Source: Brachypodius melanocephalos
Lineage: Eukaryota; Chordata; Aves; Passeriformes; Pycnonotidae
Assembly (NCBI GenBank): GCA_013398615.1
Contig: VZSR01001479.1
Location: 13,406,984 to 13,470,983, forward strand
Reading direction: 5' to 3'
Length of the DNA: 64,000 nt
The notes under the pieces are model-generated. The model saw only the letters and a program-made list of their open reading frames with translations, was not told the origin of the DNA and did not search any database. Positions within the stretch are counted from its first letter, which is position 1, and each line of letters starts with the position of its first letter. Positions 25,601 through 39,350 of this stretch are shown here, piece by piece. A program made the position numbers and the translations under genes.

Positions 25601-28420
25601 CAGACATTGTGCAATTTAAATGACATGTACTGTAAAAAAATCTGATAGCTCCTTGTCTCATCACTTCTCTTGTTTCTAAATAAACCCCCGGGAGAGAAGC
25701 AGAGACACAAACCAGATATTTATTTGTGGACTCTTCATCTTTTATTCTAGGTATCATAGCAAACTGTTCCAGGGCAGACTTACTCAAGTCTTCTATGAGT
25801 TGTAGAATTCATATTCTCACAACTGTGTTTGAAGACTAGCCATGAATTTTAGTACTTCAGATTTGAATAACAATAATATATATAAATATGTTTGTTGGTC
25901 TGCACTACAGATCTCTAGAACTTAAAGAAGGGCTATACTAGCAATTTAGTAAAACATCAACCTCTTTATTGATGAATTCTGGACAATTGTTTTATAATGT
26001 ATGTGCATTTACATCCAAAAATTACCTACAGATATTAGGAGCCTGAAAGAGGGGTTTAAAGAATGGAAAGAACAAGAGCAACAATAGACTTCACAGTCAG
26101 TTTCCTTTAAGTCTTTAGTGTAGTCATGAAGTTAAGATACAAAAGCATTTGCAACAACAACATAGTGGGCAGAGAGTATAAAAGAGAGGCCATGAGGCCA
26201 TTAAGGCAATTAAGAAAGATTAAGATTGCTTGTGGTGGAAAGACCCATTAATCAATAGGCCAGAAATCACAGCATGTTGCAGAATATACTCCACCTAAAA
26301 AAAGGAGAACAAACAGGCTAAATATATCCCATACCAAAGGGCACAGGGTTCTCATTAATGAGAAATCATATTAATCCCTCAGATATTGCTGGCTCCATAG
26401 TTAGGTTTTCCATTTGCACACCCAGGAGCAGCACTGATGAAATGCACCGTGAGCGATGCAGAACCACTGCTGAAAACATTCCTGCCCACAGCTGGCACCA
26501 CAGACAGATCCAGCAATATTTGTGGAAGGAAAGCAGAGTTTGCTCCAGAGGGTTGCTGCTGCTCAGCGTTCTGCAGGAGAGGGAAGTGGCTGTGGTTATT
26601 CATTGCTGGCAACAACGAGACGCACAAGCCCCCATTCACAATGTAAAGCTGCTGTACAAAGATGACACGATGCCTGTCAGAGGACGGGTAATTGAAAATC
26701 CTTGAATTTGCAAAACGCCTGTGGGCATCTAATGCAAGTCTTCATATGGTAATGAGGAGAGGAAACAAAGTGGGAGGGCTACTGCACATGCTAAAACTTG
26801 CACCTGAAATAATTGGGAATTGGCTTAGACGGGCATGTAACCAGGCTGAAACCAGCTCTAGGGCACTCAGCTTCATCTCCAGCAGCAAGGTCACCGCCCC
26901 ATTCCAGGCCTCTGCATTTTGTCTGAAGGAGCAGCCACAGGTGGGCAGAAACAGATTTGCTAACTGGTTTTGTAGAAATAGCTACAGCTGGTTGGGATTA
27001 TTTTTTTTTATTTTTAAGCAACTGAAAAACAGAGGTGGAAGCAGGTGTTCTTCTTTCAGCGAGAGGCTGGTTTGAGTAATTTTTTAACCTGGAACTACTT
27101 CCTAGAACTCTTCCTTGGAAATTTTCTGTTTCTTGATTCAGAATAAAGTTTTCTTCACTGATTTGAGCCATTAATAAGGGAAAAAATTAATTATCAGAAC
27201 AACTGAAATGAAATATTTGAAGCATCCAAACTATGCTGGTTTGATTCACTGCTTTGCAAGCATTCTTGAGATGTGTTACTGTTTCAGGGAGAGATTTTTT
27301 TGTTAGTTTTAGGGTTTTTAATTCCCATTCTGGTGAGGAAAATGCTTTCTTACAAAATTGAATATTATTCTGGGATATATAGAAACAATGGATGTGGCAT
27401 CATTTGCATTAATGAGTTAATTTTTTATTTTGAGATGCTTTTTCTAATGTAATTAGGATATGTTCCTTTGATTATTGTTACTAGAATGTCAGAGGCATGG
27501 TAAGAGCCAGAAAAGAAGGCTGGAATCAAGTTTGCCTCATGGTAGTTTTGCTGTTGGGTGTATAGTCATTAATATGGGATAAAAACCTTTTCTACTGAAT
27601 ATATCCCTATTTGACAGCTATTTTCACTGATTCCAGAGAAGTCAAGTAGCCACAGCATTTCATCAGTTTCAAGCAGGGCTACAGGCATCTGGACTTTCTT
27701 ATCTCCTGTAAATGTCTTTTTTTTTTTTTTTTTTTTTTTTTCCCAAGTGCAGAACAACTCACAAAATTCCCAGAAAAGCAGGACAACTTATGTAACAAAT
27801 CTTTCTGTAGCAGCTGATTTTTAGGATCCTGTATCACTGCAGAACAGCACAATTTGACATAGGATACCTGTGCTCTAGCTTCTGCTCTCAGATATTTTCT
27901 TTACACTGGTTATTCATAGTTAACAAAATTCCATGTGATAGCTTCTGGGTGGACAAGCAAACCTGAAGAGTTGGCTGTTTCCTTGACTGCGGGGAGAAGG
28001 AGTCTTTTCCTACATAACAGCTACACTGTGTTTATGGAGATCTTAGAGCCTATCTTGGTACCAAAGGTGTGCTGCTGTTTTGGGAGGCAGAGGCACTCCC
28101 TAAGACCCAGAGTAGATGTTGTCCACAATGACAGAGAAGCCTGGGATTTCCAAGTTTCTTGATCTTGGTGCTACTTATATTCTAGTAGACATTTGCTTGT
28201 GTCACAGTAATGTCTGAGGATGTTAGCTGGTTTCTAGCTGCAGTATGTCTGTTCTCTGCCATTCCTGTTCTGTGTACCATCATCTCATCTTCTATTGCAG
28301 CTTCTCAGTTTTACTGCACATAAACACACCTTCTATCATATTGTTTATCCATGCATGGAGCAAGAAATTAATCTGACTACACCATTCTGGACCTCTTGAC
28401 TTTTAGAGAAAGTTGGGGTT
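22636..28420. other. No gene; unique DNA with small simple repeats
   Basis: I see no supported coding sequence. A (TTTTG)n run lies at 23310-23334. The stretch 26340-26860 is of mixed composition and carries two overlapping frames (115 codons at 26358-26705, 127 codons at 26692-27075) without recognisable protein features. TATAAAAG at 26178 is an isolated TATA-like word. Confidence 0.45.
27717..27741 (+). repeat. Poly(T)25 tract
   Basis: Twenty-five consecutive T bases. I examined the adjacent sequence on both sides as a possible antisense poly(A) tail of a processed retrocopy and found no recognisable gene sequence. Confidence 0.9.
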
Positions 28421-28429
28421 TAGACAGAC

Positions 28430-28570
28430 CGTAGAAGGAATTCCAGTATTCAAGATGTGAAGTGATTAAGATGTGAACAAGGATTTCAGGTCAAGGTAAA
28501 GATAAACTCAAGGAGAATTTCAGAGGTGGAAATGAGAAGAGTGGGGAAGGTAGTTTGGTGTTATGAAAAA
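28430..28570 (-). mobile_element. Possible decayed L2-type LINE fragment
   Basis: The stretch CCAGTATTCAAGATGTGAAG, continuing GTGATTAAGATGTGAACAAGG, resembles from memory the antisense of the L2 ORF2/3' region ('...GTAATCCAGGTGTGAGATGATGAGGGCCTGAACAAGG...'). A weaker look-alike occurs at 22390-22450. The similarity is partial and by eye, so this is a tentative call. Confidence 0.3.
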
Positions 28571-31500
28571 TCAGTTTATTGTTTTAAATTTTGCACTGTT
28601 ATGATAGAAATATAAAGATCTTTAATATCCTTTAATTGTGCTCTGATAGAGCACAAAGATGCTAACACAGTGACACATTGCTGTAGTTTTCTTTTTATTA
28701 CAACTGGCTTTTACAATTTTAATTTGCTTCTGTGCTCAGGAATTCAAAACTCTTCTTGGTGTCAAAGAAGTCAGCACAACTCTCATTCCCAATGTCTGAT
28801 ACCAGGGAGAAAAAAAACTTCCAGGGACTAATGTGGTGTTTCCAGGCCAGATTCATTTTGCTTTTCCCATTATCTGTCCTTCTGTAGTGGTTCTTTCGTA
28901 TACAGAGTAGCTTGTAGTTATCAGGTCTACTGGTGGAAAACCTCTGGTCCCAGCCACTGGGAGAATCCTCAACTCCCGCCATGTGGAGGAAACTGCAAGT
29001 AGGGAAGGGTGAAGTGCAAATCTTTGGGAGGGGATAGCAAGACTGCTGGACCTTTCATAGTTTGACAGTGCTAGCTTTAGTAAGGTTCCTTTCTTTGGTT
29101 AAAACCTCAGTGCAATACTTTTTTTTTGATGCTTCTATGTTAATTCCAATGTGCACGTGTAACTATTAGCCAAACTATTTGACTTTTCACACTAGAGAAA
29201 CCTCACATCTATATCAAAAAATAGCCCACCACTGATATTTGCCAAATGTTTTCATTCCATATGTTTTATCATAAGGCTCTATATTTTTTCCTGTTTCCTT
29301 CTCCCACTTTCTGTGTCATGCTTTCTTCCACCGAGTATTTTTTCATAGGAGTCTTACCTGGAGATGAGCTGTACTTCTGCTGATAGGATAGGTTAAAATA
29401 AGCCAGCACTTTTCTTGATAAGCATGCATTGTTTCATCCTTCTCTGCATTCTTTGCATTGTGTTACTAAAGTAAATGCAATTAGTGAAGATCAAAATACC
29501 ATATGAAATTATGTCATTTCCTTATAAGAGAATTTGGACAAAAATTTTTGATTAAAATTTCCTGGCATTGTCAAAACATCTTGTTTTGATGTCTTTGGGA
29601 ATACAGACTTTTCACTTTCCTCTTTCCAAACATTTTTCTTTTGAATGTCTTTAAATATTGTCTTAGGTACTGTAGAACGATGTTAAAAAAAAAAAAAAAG
29701 TTAAAGCTCAATGAATCATCTTAACTACTTGAAAGAGAAATCTTTCTATTTTAAATTTTGGTGACCCAAATCTTGTGCATTTTGGTCTTGGTTGGAGTTT
29801 TAAAACCCCCTCATAATATAGAGGCTCTAAAACCTCTGAAAAAATGTGACTTGGATTTTTTTTTATTTTTTTTGTTTTTTTTTTTTTGTTTTTGGTGGCC
29901 TTTATTGGCTCTGGGCATCTGGTCTAGAGAGAAAGAATTTTTGAGCCCAAGTTCCTGACCTCATACTCCCTTTCAGGTTAAGCATCCTCACTGATTACCA
30001 CTGCCCCGTTTAAAGAGGAGGGAGGCAACCTCTTCACGAGCAGAATGCCATTTAGGGCTCTTAGGGTGGGTGCAGTCACTGTGCTGATGAGAGGCAATGT
30101 GGGCAGCACCAAGGCACTCTTTCATGTGTTATCAAGTGTGTTCCATCCTGAGCCTTGTCAACAGGGGCAGAAAGGTACCTCCCACTCAGCTCCTCACTGA
30201 TAAATTGCCAGCATGGCTTTAAGTCAACAACCTTAGATGCCATCAGGAAACTGGTTGGTGGCCAGCACAGATCCCAGTGAGACAAACTGTTTCGCAAGCC
30301 TGTGCAACAACTTTGGTTTCTGAGTGAGTAGGCTGCTTTGAGTTAGAGATGATGAAGTCTACACAATACTAATGCAGTTTGTCCTTGGGAGGCGAGCTTG
30401 CACTGCAGAGCTAAGATCAGGAACTTGTATTTTAAGGCTAGGAGCTTTGCAAAGATGTTCAGCTTTCCTTTGGTCCCTCCCAGTATTACACTACCTTAAA
30501 ACCTAACCACACAGCCACGCTGCCAATACAAGTAACAAAGGGCCCTTTTGGTTTTTTGATGAACAGAAAGCCAAGTCATACTTCTCATTCACTTCCACAG
30601 CATCTAACTCTGCCTCACCTACAGCATGTTCAGCCACTGGGTCATTACACATTTGCCAGATAAAATATTCTACTCTTTTGGCCAGAATGGAAATGGAGCT
30701 GGACATGAGAAGTGCTTCAAGAAACTCAAAATTTCATTATTAACGAGGAAACTTAACTTACTGTTAAGTGTCAAACATGGGGCAGATACTTTTACAGTAT
30801 CTGTGAGAACTCCTCCAAAGAAAACAAGATCTTGCTCCAAGCAGTACCTAAGTGACATTCTCCAGCAATGTCTGGTGAAAGGGCCGGCTCATTTTTGTCA
30901 CACTTTCCCAAGAAATAGATTATTTTACTGTTGCAATCCATCTTCCATGTAAATGCTACCTCCTCCTTCCAGATGTTTAACCAGCTTGTAGGAGGCTTTA
31001 TCTGCTGTCCTGGTCAGTAACAGCAGCCAACATTTGGTATCACCCTATTTCCTCTGCTGTGTAAAAAGCTCATTCCCATTCAGGTTTATTTTGCTAGTTT
31101 ATAGTGTAAGATAGGATTGATAATTCTCTTGGGGGCATTTTTAATGGAGTAACCTTAACAAGAATAAAGTAGCTGGATATAGACTTGTTTTAAGATAATA
31201 TTTCTTTCTAAAAATATAAAAAGCTATCTGTTCTGGATTATACTTTACGTGTGTTTTGTCTGTGGGTTTTCTACAAATCAGAAGTATTTGTTCATATAAA
31301 TTTCACATTTTCTATTGAGCTTCTCACAGAGGAGGAGGTGACAGAAATCATTGCCAACAAAAAACTGAAACAATATCCACCACTGCCTCACATATTCACT
31401 CCTCCAGTTCAGAAGGTGTTTTAGGTAGCTGTGAGTAGAAGAGCAGTCCTACTGATGTGATCAAAGCTAGACATCTCTTGACACAGAGCACATCAGATTC

Positions 31501-33106
31501 ATGCATGTTTGAAGCTTCTGTGAAACTTTATTCAACAATTTACTATAGTAAATGTCTGGCTTTCTAAAGATTAAATAAATAACTATGCAAATACAATTCA
31601 GTAAATAAATTGATGTAAACAGGCATTACGAAGGTTGAGATACATGGGCTTGCAAAATGAAGACAAACCCAAAAAGACAGTTCACTCTCAGTTATACAAT
31701 GAAATATGTCTACTTATTCATTGTTCATCGACCAATATTTTTATAGCAAATGAGGCATAAAGAAATTGTGCACATGAGCAGGTCTGGAAAAAAAAATCAA
31801 AAGAATCCCTCACTTGATGTGACATTGTGAAATACTGTAGGATTTTGAGCTCTATGTGTATATTTATCTGACTACTGTTTGTATAACAAAACATCAAAGA
31901 ATAAGAGGTTGATATGCACAGCAGAGGTAGCTTTTCTGAGATGTTTTACCTCTTGATGCACGGGCAATCTAAATATTAATATTCATCATGTTCTAATTTC
32001 CTTATTCCTATGCCAAGCTTAGAAACACTTAGAATTAAGCCTCTTCTGTTTTTCTGCTGTTACATGTGGTTTTGTCTGATTCCACTTCAGCTTGTACAGT
32101 CCCACCAAAACAAGCAGCTATGCAAGATTGCTTTCCAGCTTCAAACTGTGAAGTGTGGAGGAAATAAATTCCTGACATGTTGCTGGTAAGTAATGATGTC
32201 TCCATGTCCATTCTAAGATATGACCCAGAATTCCCTATTGTGCAATAAGGTCTGTGTATTTCCTGTTGCACTTTTTCTGTGTCTTTTAAAACCTTCTGTA
32301 AGGTACCCTGACCCTTAATACCAGTTGTTATTGTCTTCAACACAGCCAATTATTTATTCACAGTGCTTATGTAGACCTTGACTTCCAGAAATGCCTAAAT
32401 TCTTACCTTTCCAGGTAGAATCTATGGAACAGTATTTGTTGTAGACAGTGAGAAAATCAAACTTGATAATCAGTTAGAGATACAAAATATTTCCAAAATT
32501 CATTATGCATCTCCAAAAAATTTCAATGAAGGAGGCTGAAGCTCCATCTGAACAGAGTTAAAATCATGTCATTATAAAATGTCATAACCTGAAAAAATGT
32601 CGTAAACCAGCAATAATGCTCTATAAGCTGCAACTAAATTGCCAATGTCTGGATGAACTCAGAGTCTGGATCTCAAGACCTGAGAAAGAATACATATTCT
32701 GGCCAAGATTGCAAGGCCACAAACAGAACTGTTCTGCCTAAAATCCCTTGAGACTTCACACTCAGAAATTCTTGCTATGGAATCCTTTCTTGGGTGGATG
32801 GTGCAGAGACCTATTTAAAATACCTTCATAATGCTGAATTTTGCTGGAGTCTGGAGCAGGGGTTGACTTACATATTTTTCAGGGTGAAAAAAATCCCCAT
32901 CCATGTACATATAAAAAAAATCCTGTGAGGTTCTTAATTATAAAAAAAAAATAATCTTCTATGTCTGGTACCAACACAACTTCATATACTGGTATGCACA
33001 CTTCTTTTTTTGGTAAATAATTTTTCAAACTTGAAACAATGAAAAGGAATTTTGCTGCTGAATTCAATCACGGGTGTTATCCAGAGGCTAAATTCCTTTC
33101 CTGCTT
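28571..33106. other. No gene; unique DNA
   Basis: No supported gene or RNA. A T-rich low-complexity run lies at 29855-29894 and an A15 run near 29685-29699. The 108-codon frame at 30626-30952 shows no recognisable domain. Confidence 0.45.
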
Positions 33107-33360
33107 AACATAAGAACATAATAAGAACATAAGAGGCATACTGGTTCAGAACAAAGGTCAGTGTAGCCCAATATCCTGACTCCAACAATAGCTGTAAGTG
33201 GGTATGCAGGGAAGAGTAGGCAACCAGCCTTGCATATCTGGTACCTCCCCCTAAGTATTCTCCCACCTTTCAGCTACTCATGGCTGAAGAATTTTGTGAA
33301 ATGGATGTAGTTCCAAAGCGTTTAAAAACCCTGTATACATCTCTGCTCTGTGCTCTTGCC
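33107..33360 (-). mobile_element. CR1-clade LINE, 3' end (5'-truncated)
   Basis: Read on the plus strand, the sequence begins with degenerate copies of GAACATAA (33107-33134). It continues with a block (GGCATACTGGTTCAGAACAA and then AGGTCAGTGTAGCCCAATAT) that I recognise as the reverse complement of a widespread sauropsid CR1-type 3' untranslated region. On the minus strand the element therefore ends in TTATGTTC-type 8-bp repeats, the hallmark 3' terminus of CR1 elements. Similarity fades toward 33360 (CCTGTATACATCTCTG). No open reading frame remains; 5' truncation is normal for this clade. Confidence 0.7.
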
Positions 33361-35423
33361 CAGTCTCCCCTTGAGGCTATGTAAACTTAGAGCTGATGCC
33401 AAATAGAAACAGGGCATATGGATACTGTGGCAAAAAGTGATTAGTATCAATAGGGATAATGCTATCTCTGTATCTTCACTAGTACAATAGTTCAGGAATA
33501 TATCTGATGATTTACAGTTACATGATGAGAAGTGGGAATGTGTCCAAAATATTGTCATGTCTTCTTTAAAATATCTATGCAGGCATTGTGATCTGAGACG
33601 AGACCAAAAAAAAAAAAAGAAAAAGGGAGAGTAGGTCTGGCAGAGTAGAACACTAATAAACTCTTGATAAAAGAGTAGCCTGTGGGCTCAATGAAGAGAT
33701 ACTTAAACTGTTCAGGCAGGGTGCTAGAAGCAAAGAAATACGTGATTACCTTTGAATGACGACGCAGTTCTGAATAAGAGGAGAATAAATGACAGAAGCC
33801 CATGGACATTTTTCAGCCTTGCCTGGGAGTAGGCAGACATGAAATGATATATCCATTCAGTGGCAAATTCCAGTTAGATTCCTCTTAGACCAGACTACGA
33901 GAGATTCTTGTACCTGTCCTCCTTAAATTTCCAAACATTTTCTCTTCGTTTCAATTGAAATTTATCATTGTTTACAATTATATAGATTAACCTCCTGAGA
34001 TCATGCCACTTCTTTACATTTCCACATTTTTCCTGGATGTGCAAAATGAACCAAATGCCAAGATATATGCACAACGAACCTTCCTGTCTCTAAGTGCTTG
34101 CAAAAAACAAAGGCACTTGAATATTCTTGTGACAGAGTTGTACAAAAACTGTGGCTAGACAGAGAGAATATTTTCTGTGCCTACTGAAACCAGCTGTATC
34201 TCCTGCTGTTCTGAATCACTAGGTTCAAATCACTGGCCTCCAAGGATCCTGTAGCTGGAAATGTTGAAGACAGAAATCTCTAATGGGTCATTTTGGGCAG
34301 CCTCCTGCCAGGATATGATTAATCCCTCCAGAGCTATGTTAGTGCTTGATGAACAGCAACACTATCTACAAGTGAGCAATGTTGTCCACAAACACAGATG
34401 AGCAGAAAGAAGATACTGGTGCCTGTGGTCAACAGATACCTTCCTCTGTAACCTCTGCTTTTATTCTGTGTTGTCTTTACTTTTATTCCTCATGTTGGAT
34501 AGACAGAAAAGAAAGGATTATTTAAAATAGTCCATAAGAGACCAAAGTCCTTAATTTATCAATTTATGTTGGTTCCATTGTGCTTGCTTCTCAGACATCT
34601 ACACGTTTTTCCTAATGTGTTGTGGGTTGTGTTTTTTTTTTTTTCTCTGAGTGTATCTGTGGGTTTTGTAGGGTGGGAAATGTTCAGTCACCCATCAGTA
34701 GGCTTGGTGCCTCCCTCAAAGGATGTCTTGTTTGATCAATGGGTTACTCCTGGTTCTTGAAAACTCATGAGTTCTCAATGGCATCATCTGATTACACTAC
34801 TTTTGTTTTTCCAATGAGAAGTCTTAATAAGATTGTTTCAGTCAGGGTGAAGTCTATAATCTTAATTTTTGGGAGCAGTAGAATGATTTCTTGGACTGAT
34901 GGTAAAAGTCTTTGTTACCTTTACAAAATGTTGAACCTTTTGGAGAAATTTTTGAACCTACTGGTAAGATAGCGCTGGACGCCCCTCTAGTTGGTAAAAT
35001 CATCTGTCAGGGTGAGACCCACATGAGGGAAGGGAATTGTCAGTACTAGTCTTTAGTGTTCATTTCTAATGGAATTTTTCAAGCTTTTAGTATCATCTCT
35101 CTCAATCTGCAAGTCTTTTAGAGTCCTTAAGGGTTTCTGTCTATGCCCGTGGCAGCAGCTATGAATGTTTTCATCTAATCTACTTCATGATGAAGCTGTA
35201 TTCAATTTTATCTCAAGATTAGATCTCTGCAATGCACCTACATCCAGTTACACCATGAGACCACAGCCAAAATTCAGCTGTGTTTTATTTGTGATCGGGT
35301 GTTCCATTAACAGCCAAAAATGTCTACACTCCACTACTTGAAAGAAAATCTTTAGTCTGTTTTTTGCCTTAAATAGTTATGATCCTGGCTATAGAACTAT
35401 AGAAACCATCTCACCATCTCCCT

Positions 35424-35425
<2 letters not shown>
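33361..35425. other. No feature recognised
   Basis: Unique AT-rich DNA. A short A-rich run lies at 33606-33622 and a T-run at 34631-34644. No supported gene. Confidence 0.45.
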
Positions 35426-35458
<33 letters not shown>

Positions 35459-35471
35459 TTTTTTTTTTTTT
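35426..35471 (+). repeat. Long poly(T) tract
   Basis: T28, then AA, then T16. Either a simple repeat or the antisense of an old poly(A) tail; the sequence downstream of it is not recognisable as a retrocopy. Tracts of this length are prone to assembly and length error. Confidence 0.9.
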
Positions 35472-36889
35472 ATTCTGTGTCAGTGAAGATAAACTGATGT
35501 GCCTTGAGGGATCAGGAGAGTGTCAGTCTTGGAGCTGATGGATAGCTCCCTGGCTGGTGGAGATATGCATCTTAGAGTGTCTGCAGAGCTGTAGGCTCTC
35601 AGGTGACACTGTAAAACTCAAGTTTACCCAAGTTTTTGGAAGGGAGAAGAGATGCCAATAGGGTATGATGACAACAAGGCATTAGTTTGTTTTCAGCTGT
35701 GAGGATTTGAGAGTATCTTTGCTCTGGTAGCAATTAGTGATGACCAGCTGTGAATCTAGATAGGTGTGTTTTTATATTCTGAAATGTTAAGGGATAGGCA
35801 CACTCTGCACAACCACAAATCCTTCTCAAAAGGCAATTTCTCCATTCTACTTGTGTTACACTTAATATGCTTGGGGTTATACTTTCATGTATCTAATTAG
35901 ATTATTCTTAAAGAACAACAAAATGTATGTGAGAAACGATGTTTTCTATTGCTAGCTAGCAAGGTTTTGTAGTACCCCAATTCCAGTTTCAAATGTATTT
36001 ATTGTAGTAGGTAATATTTAATGGTCTATTGTTTACATCTTTTGTGTGTTCCTTTTGCTGCTTCCCTGAGTAAGGTATGACAGTGCTACATATCCTCTGG
36101 AGGCTCACAGCCAAGGAAAAGTTGTTTCTCTATTAAAAAAATACTTCCTCTGTGGCAGTCTTAGAAGGAATCAGATTTTCTATGTTTGGTTAAAATGCTG
36201 CATACCTCACATTTAAAATAACAGCCCCTTTTTTGGAAAATAATTCAATTCCCGATATTCTGCTTCCTCCTCTTGAACTGAACGTAGATATGAATGGAAC
36301 TTAAGTACTTGGCATCCTGAAATGAAATATTTTCCCCAGCTGGAGCCCATATGTGGTGAAGAACCTGGATGGATGGGGCAAAGGTTTGATGTGTTGGTGA
36401 CTGAGGAGATGTGCAGAGAGAACAGCCTGGACAGTTTTAACAGAGAGAGAGGACTTACAGAGCTTTTTCAGAGCCCACTCCTGTCAGTGGCAGAAGTCCC
36501 CACTCATTCAGCAGGAGCAGGGTCAGGCTCAGTGTTTCTAAGGTGTATGCTCATTATCCCCAGGTTTCTTACACAAAGATGGTTACTGTAATATTTTACA
36601 TGACTCTTCTCTGAACTGACTGTTCTTCTTATTTGTTGAGAATTGCCTGTTTTTCTCCTTGATTCATATATACAAAGTACCTTGTCTTTTTCTTGTACTT
36701 TTAGGTAGGATTTTCCATCAGCACATTTTATTTGGGAAATAGCAGGTGACACTTATGGGTCTTCCCTTTTCCTTTTTTTTTTTTTTTTTTTAAGAAAAGC
36801 ACCCGCAGCATAGAGCAGCCTTGGAAAAGTCGAGCAAGAGTCTGTGTGCTGTGATGTGCTGCAGTAACAAATGTATTCTAGTGCACATC
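35472..36889. other. No feature recognised
   Basis: Unique sequence, no supported gene. A poly(T) run lies at 36772-36791. Confidence 0.45.
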
Positions 36890-37160
36890 GAGCAACGTGA
36901 ATATGTAAATGTTACACAACATGTGTACTTACATATCCTGCCTTCTTTTATCTTCTTGCACTGCAGACATAAAGTTACATATATCTGCTAGAGTCTGCTC
37001 TGTTAATAATAATGCTGAATATGTAAATCCCCCCATTTTTTATAACCAGTGCTTTAGGTTGCGTTTACTGTAAACAAAGATGTATTTTTGGGGGCTGTTG
37101 GTTTGAGTTTATTGTTTATGTAAATCTCTCAGAATGTGACATAGCCAGATAGCTTCCTAT
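36890..37160. promoter_or_regulatory. Candidate enhancer with forkhead and octamer-like motifs
   Basis: The octamer-like word ATGTAAAT occurs three times (36903-36910, 37021-37028, 37119-37126). An inverted forkhead pair GTTTAC-T-GTAAAC lies at 37063-37075 and runs into GTAAACAAA, a strong FOX consensus. A second FOX word, TTGTTTAT, lies at 37112-37119. The sequence is non-repetitive and has no coding potential. The motif cluster is seen directly; regulatory function is inferred. Confidence 0.35.
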
Positions 37161-38350
37161 GTTGTGCTGATCCACATTTTAGGCCAGCAGCCAAAGTATT
37201 TTATCTTTTACTTCATTATAGTGATCTTCCAATTAGCTGTGGTCTGTAATACCCTGATTTTGGTGGCAGTGGTTTGGGGAGGATTGTTTGATAGTTCTGC
37301 TCGAGAGGCAAAATGAGGGGCCTTATTATAGAAAGTGCAGAGGTTGTGCAGTAGCTGAGTTCTGTTGCAAAGTTTGCCGATAAGGGAAAACTGGCCCTTG
37401 AGCATCCATTCTATTCTGTATATTAACACTTCTAATCTGCACTGCTGATAAAACTGCAAGCCATTTGCCTTTGGAGGAATTAGTTCTGCCTCACTTGTGT
37501 AACCAGGCGATGGTGATTAACCTTTAAACTGTCCAATATTCTCAGCAGACTCCTGCTCCAGATTAGAAACTATTTAGTTATGACCAACTAAATTAACAAC
37601 ATTCCCTCCTCTGAAGAATAAGATTTGGAAGGTATGCATTTTAAGGTGGAATGTGGATAACGTCCTTATTTATTCACTCACCATTTTTGCTACACAAAAC
37701 GTATTCATCAGTTGAAAAGAAAGAGAAAGGAGAGAAGGAGTTCGATTTCAGATTAAAACAATCTACAGTTAGTTATGTACAGGAGGTGATTTGGGTGATT
37801 TTGTCTTGGGGTGTTGCTTCAGATGGCTGAGACCTGTTTCTGACTTTTCATTCTTAAATAAAACTTACAGGGTGGGGGATAAAACGGGCAGGTTGGTGCT
37901 CTGGTGTGGGCAGCATTCTAGGAAAAAGATTTCCCTCCTTTGAAAGGAAAGGCAATTATCTCAATTCTTCAGAAGAGTAATTTTTGGAAGATTGCTAACC
38001 TTTCTGTCACAATCACACAAAACAAAAGGTTTTGTGCATGGTGGTTACAGACCGACATATCCAATGGACTTTAGCTGCTGTGATAACCCAGTCCTGTACC
38101 ATTGTATCTACATATTTTAAATGTGTAATTTATCAGTTGAAACATACCCTTCAATACATGTGCCATAAAAGAAAAGAGTGAGGGCAATTATGTAATAGTA
38201 TAGTGTTTGTCTGACATGCCTTAAATCCCCATATTGTTATTCCTCACTGAATAACAAATACAAAATCCCTGTTAGCAATGTTTTCCGTTTTACCAGTTTT
38301 ATATTAGCTGCCTCCTTAAAAATTGCTAATCTAGATACTACATTAGTAGG
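37161..38350. other. No gene recognised
   Basis: Unique, AT-rich sequence with scattered TAAT words and no supported gene, RNA or repeat. It may be part of a broader conserved noncoding interval but nothing specific can be named. Confidence 0.4.
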
Positions 38351-39350
38351 ATGTCAGTCAAACTGCAATCCACAGTGAAGCCTTCTTCATATACCAATTT
38401 AAATCATTCATGGTCCTTTCTTTGGCATTATTCAAAAGATCATAATAATTTTCTTGTGCCCACAGCACAAAAAAATCAATTATTTCCCCACAAAGACTTG
38501 AAAGTACTTAGCGAGTGCTATAAGAAAAGCTGAGGGTTATATCAAATTGAAATTGCACTCATTACACACAACACAATTAGTTGCCACTAGTCTGGCCGGT
38601 GCTTTAATTCTGAATGGCATATCTTTATTATTACAGAAACAAGCATGCAAATGGCATTGTTCAGGATTTGCAGAAATCAATAGGATATAGTGCTGTGTGT
38701 TTGGTGGCCACTGTCACTCAGTCTGCTGTGGATTTGAGATAATGTGTGTATTTGAATTAATGAAGGGAACGTGAGACATCATAAGTGACACCCAAATAAA
38801 AGAAATGGGTACATGATATTTGTAATTATTCTACTTGTGTTTTTGTTGTAAATACTTGTGCTTTTTGTTTTTTAATCAAAGGATTAATTGCATTTTAATA
38901 AGGCATTATGATTTTCAGAGCTTTAGTTAATTAAAACTTGTAGTATATAATTATGAAGTGATGCTGAGATTTGTCTAAAGATCACCCATACATTTAGAAT
39001 ATGTATATTTTTCCTTGTTAAGCAGTTGCTACATTTTATGAATTATATTAAATGTTTGAAAGATGATGGCAGTTCCAAATGGATTTCTGTAAATGGCAGC
39101 TCAGGATGTAGATTATATTGTTGGACAAATTAAAGCGGAGGAACTACTGGGGTTGGAAACACTTTTTGGCTGTAGTGCTGGAACATTCATTTGCACAAAT
39201 GTTAGCTTGCAGCCGCAGGAGTAAGAACAGATGTATTTGTTCAATGTATCATATCATTCCGCCCATTAATTCTCAGTGAAATTGCTGCAGTTTGAAATTC
39301 TGAGGATAGGCCATAAAGACTCTGGTGGTGTGTGGTAAGGATTATTTTTC
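38350..39350. promoter_or_regulatory. Candidate conserved noncoding element
   Basis: Long AT-rich but non-repetitive block with many homeodomain-type TAATTA/TTAATTAA words (for example 38925-38935 and 38757-38762). It also has GCTTTAATTCTG-like and TTGTTCAATG-like stretches. There is no open frame beyond chance. The texture is typical of deep-conserved vertebrate noncoding DNA near developmental genes; this is inference only. Confidence 0.3.

Noticed and set aside
26178..26185. TATAAAAG as a promoter
   Set aside because: Isolated word in AT-rich DNA, with no CpG, initiator or downstream exon.
35426..35471. Poly(T) as the antisense poly(A) tail of a processed pseudogene
   Set aside because: No recognisable gene sequence or target-site duplication flanks it; same for 27717-27741 and 54665-54691.
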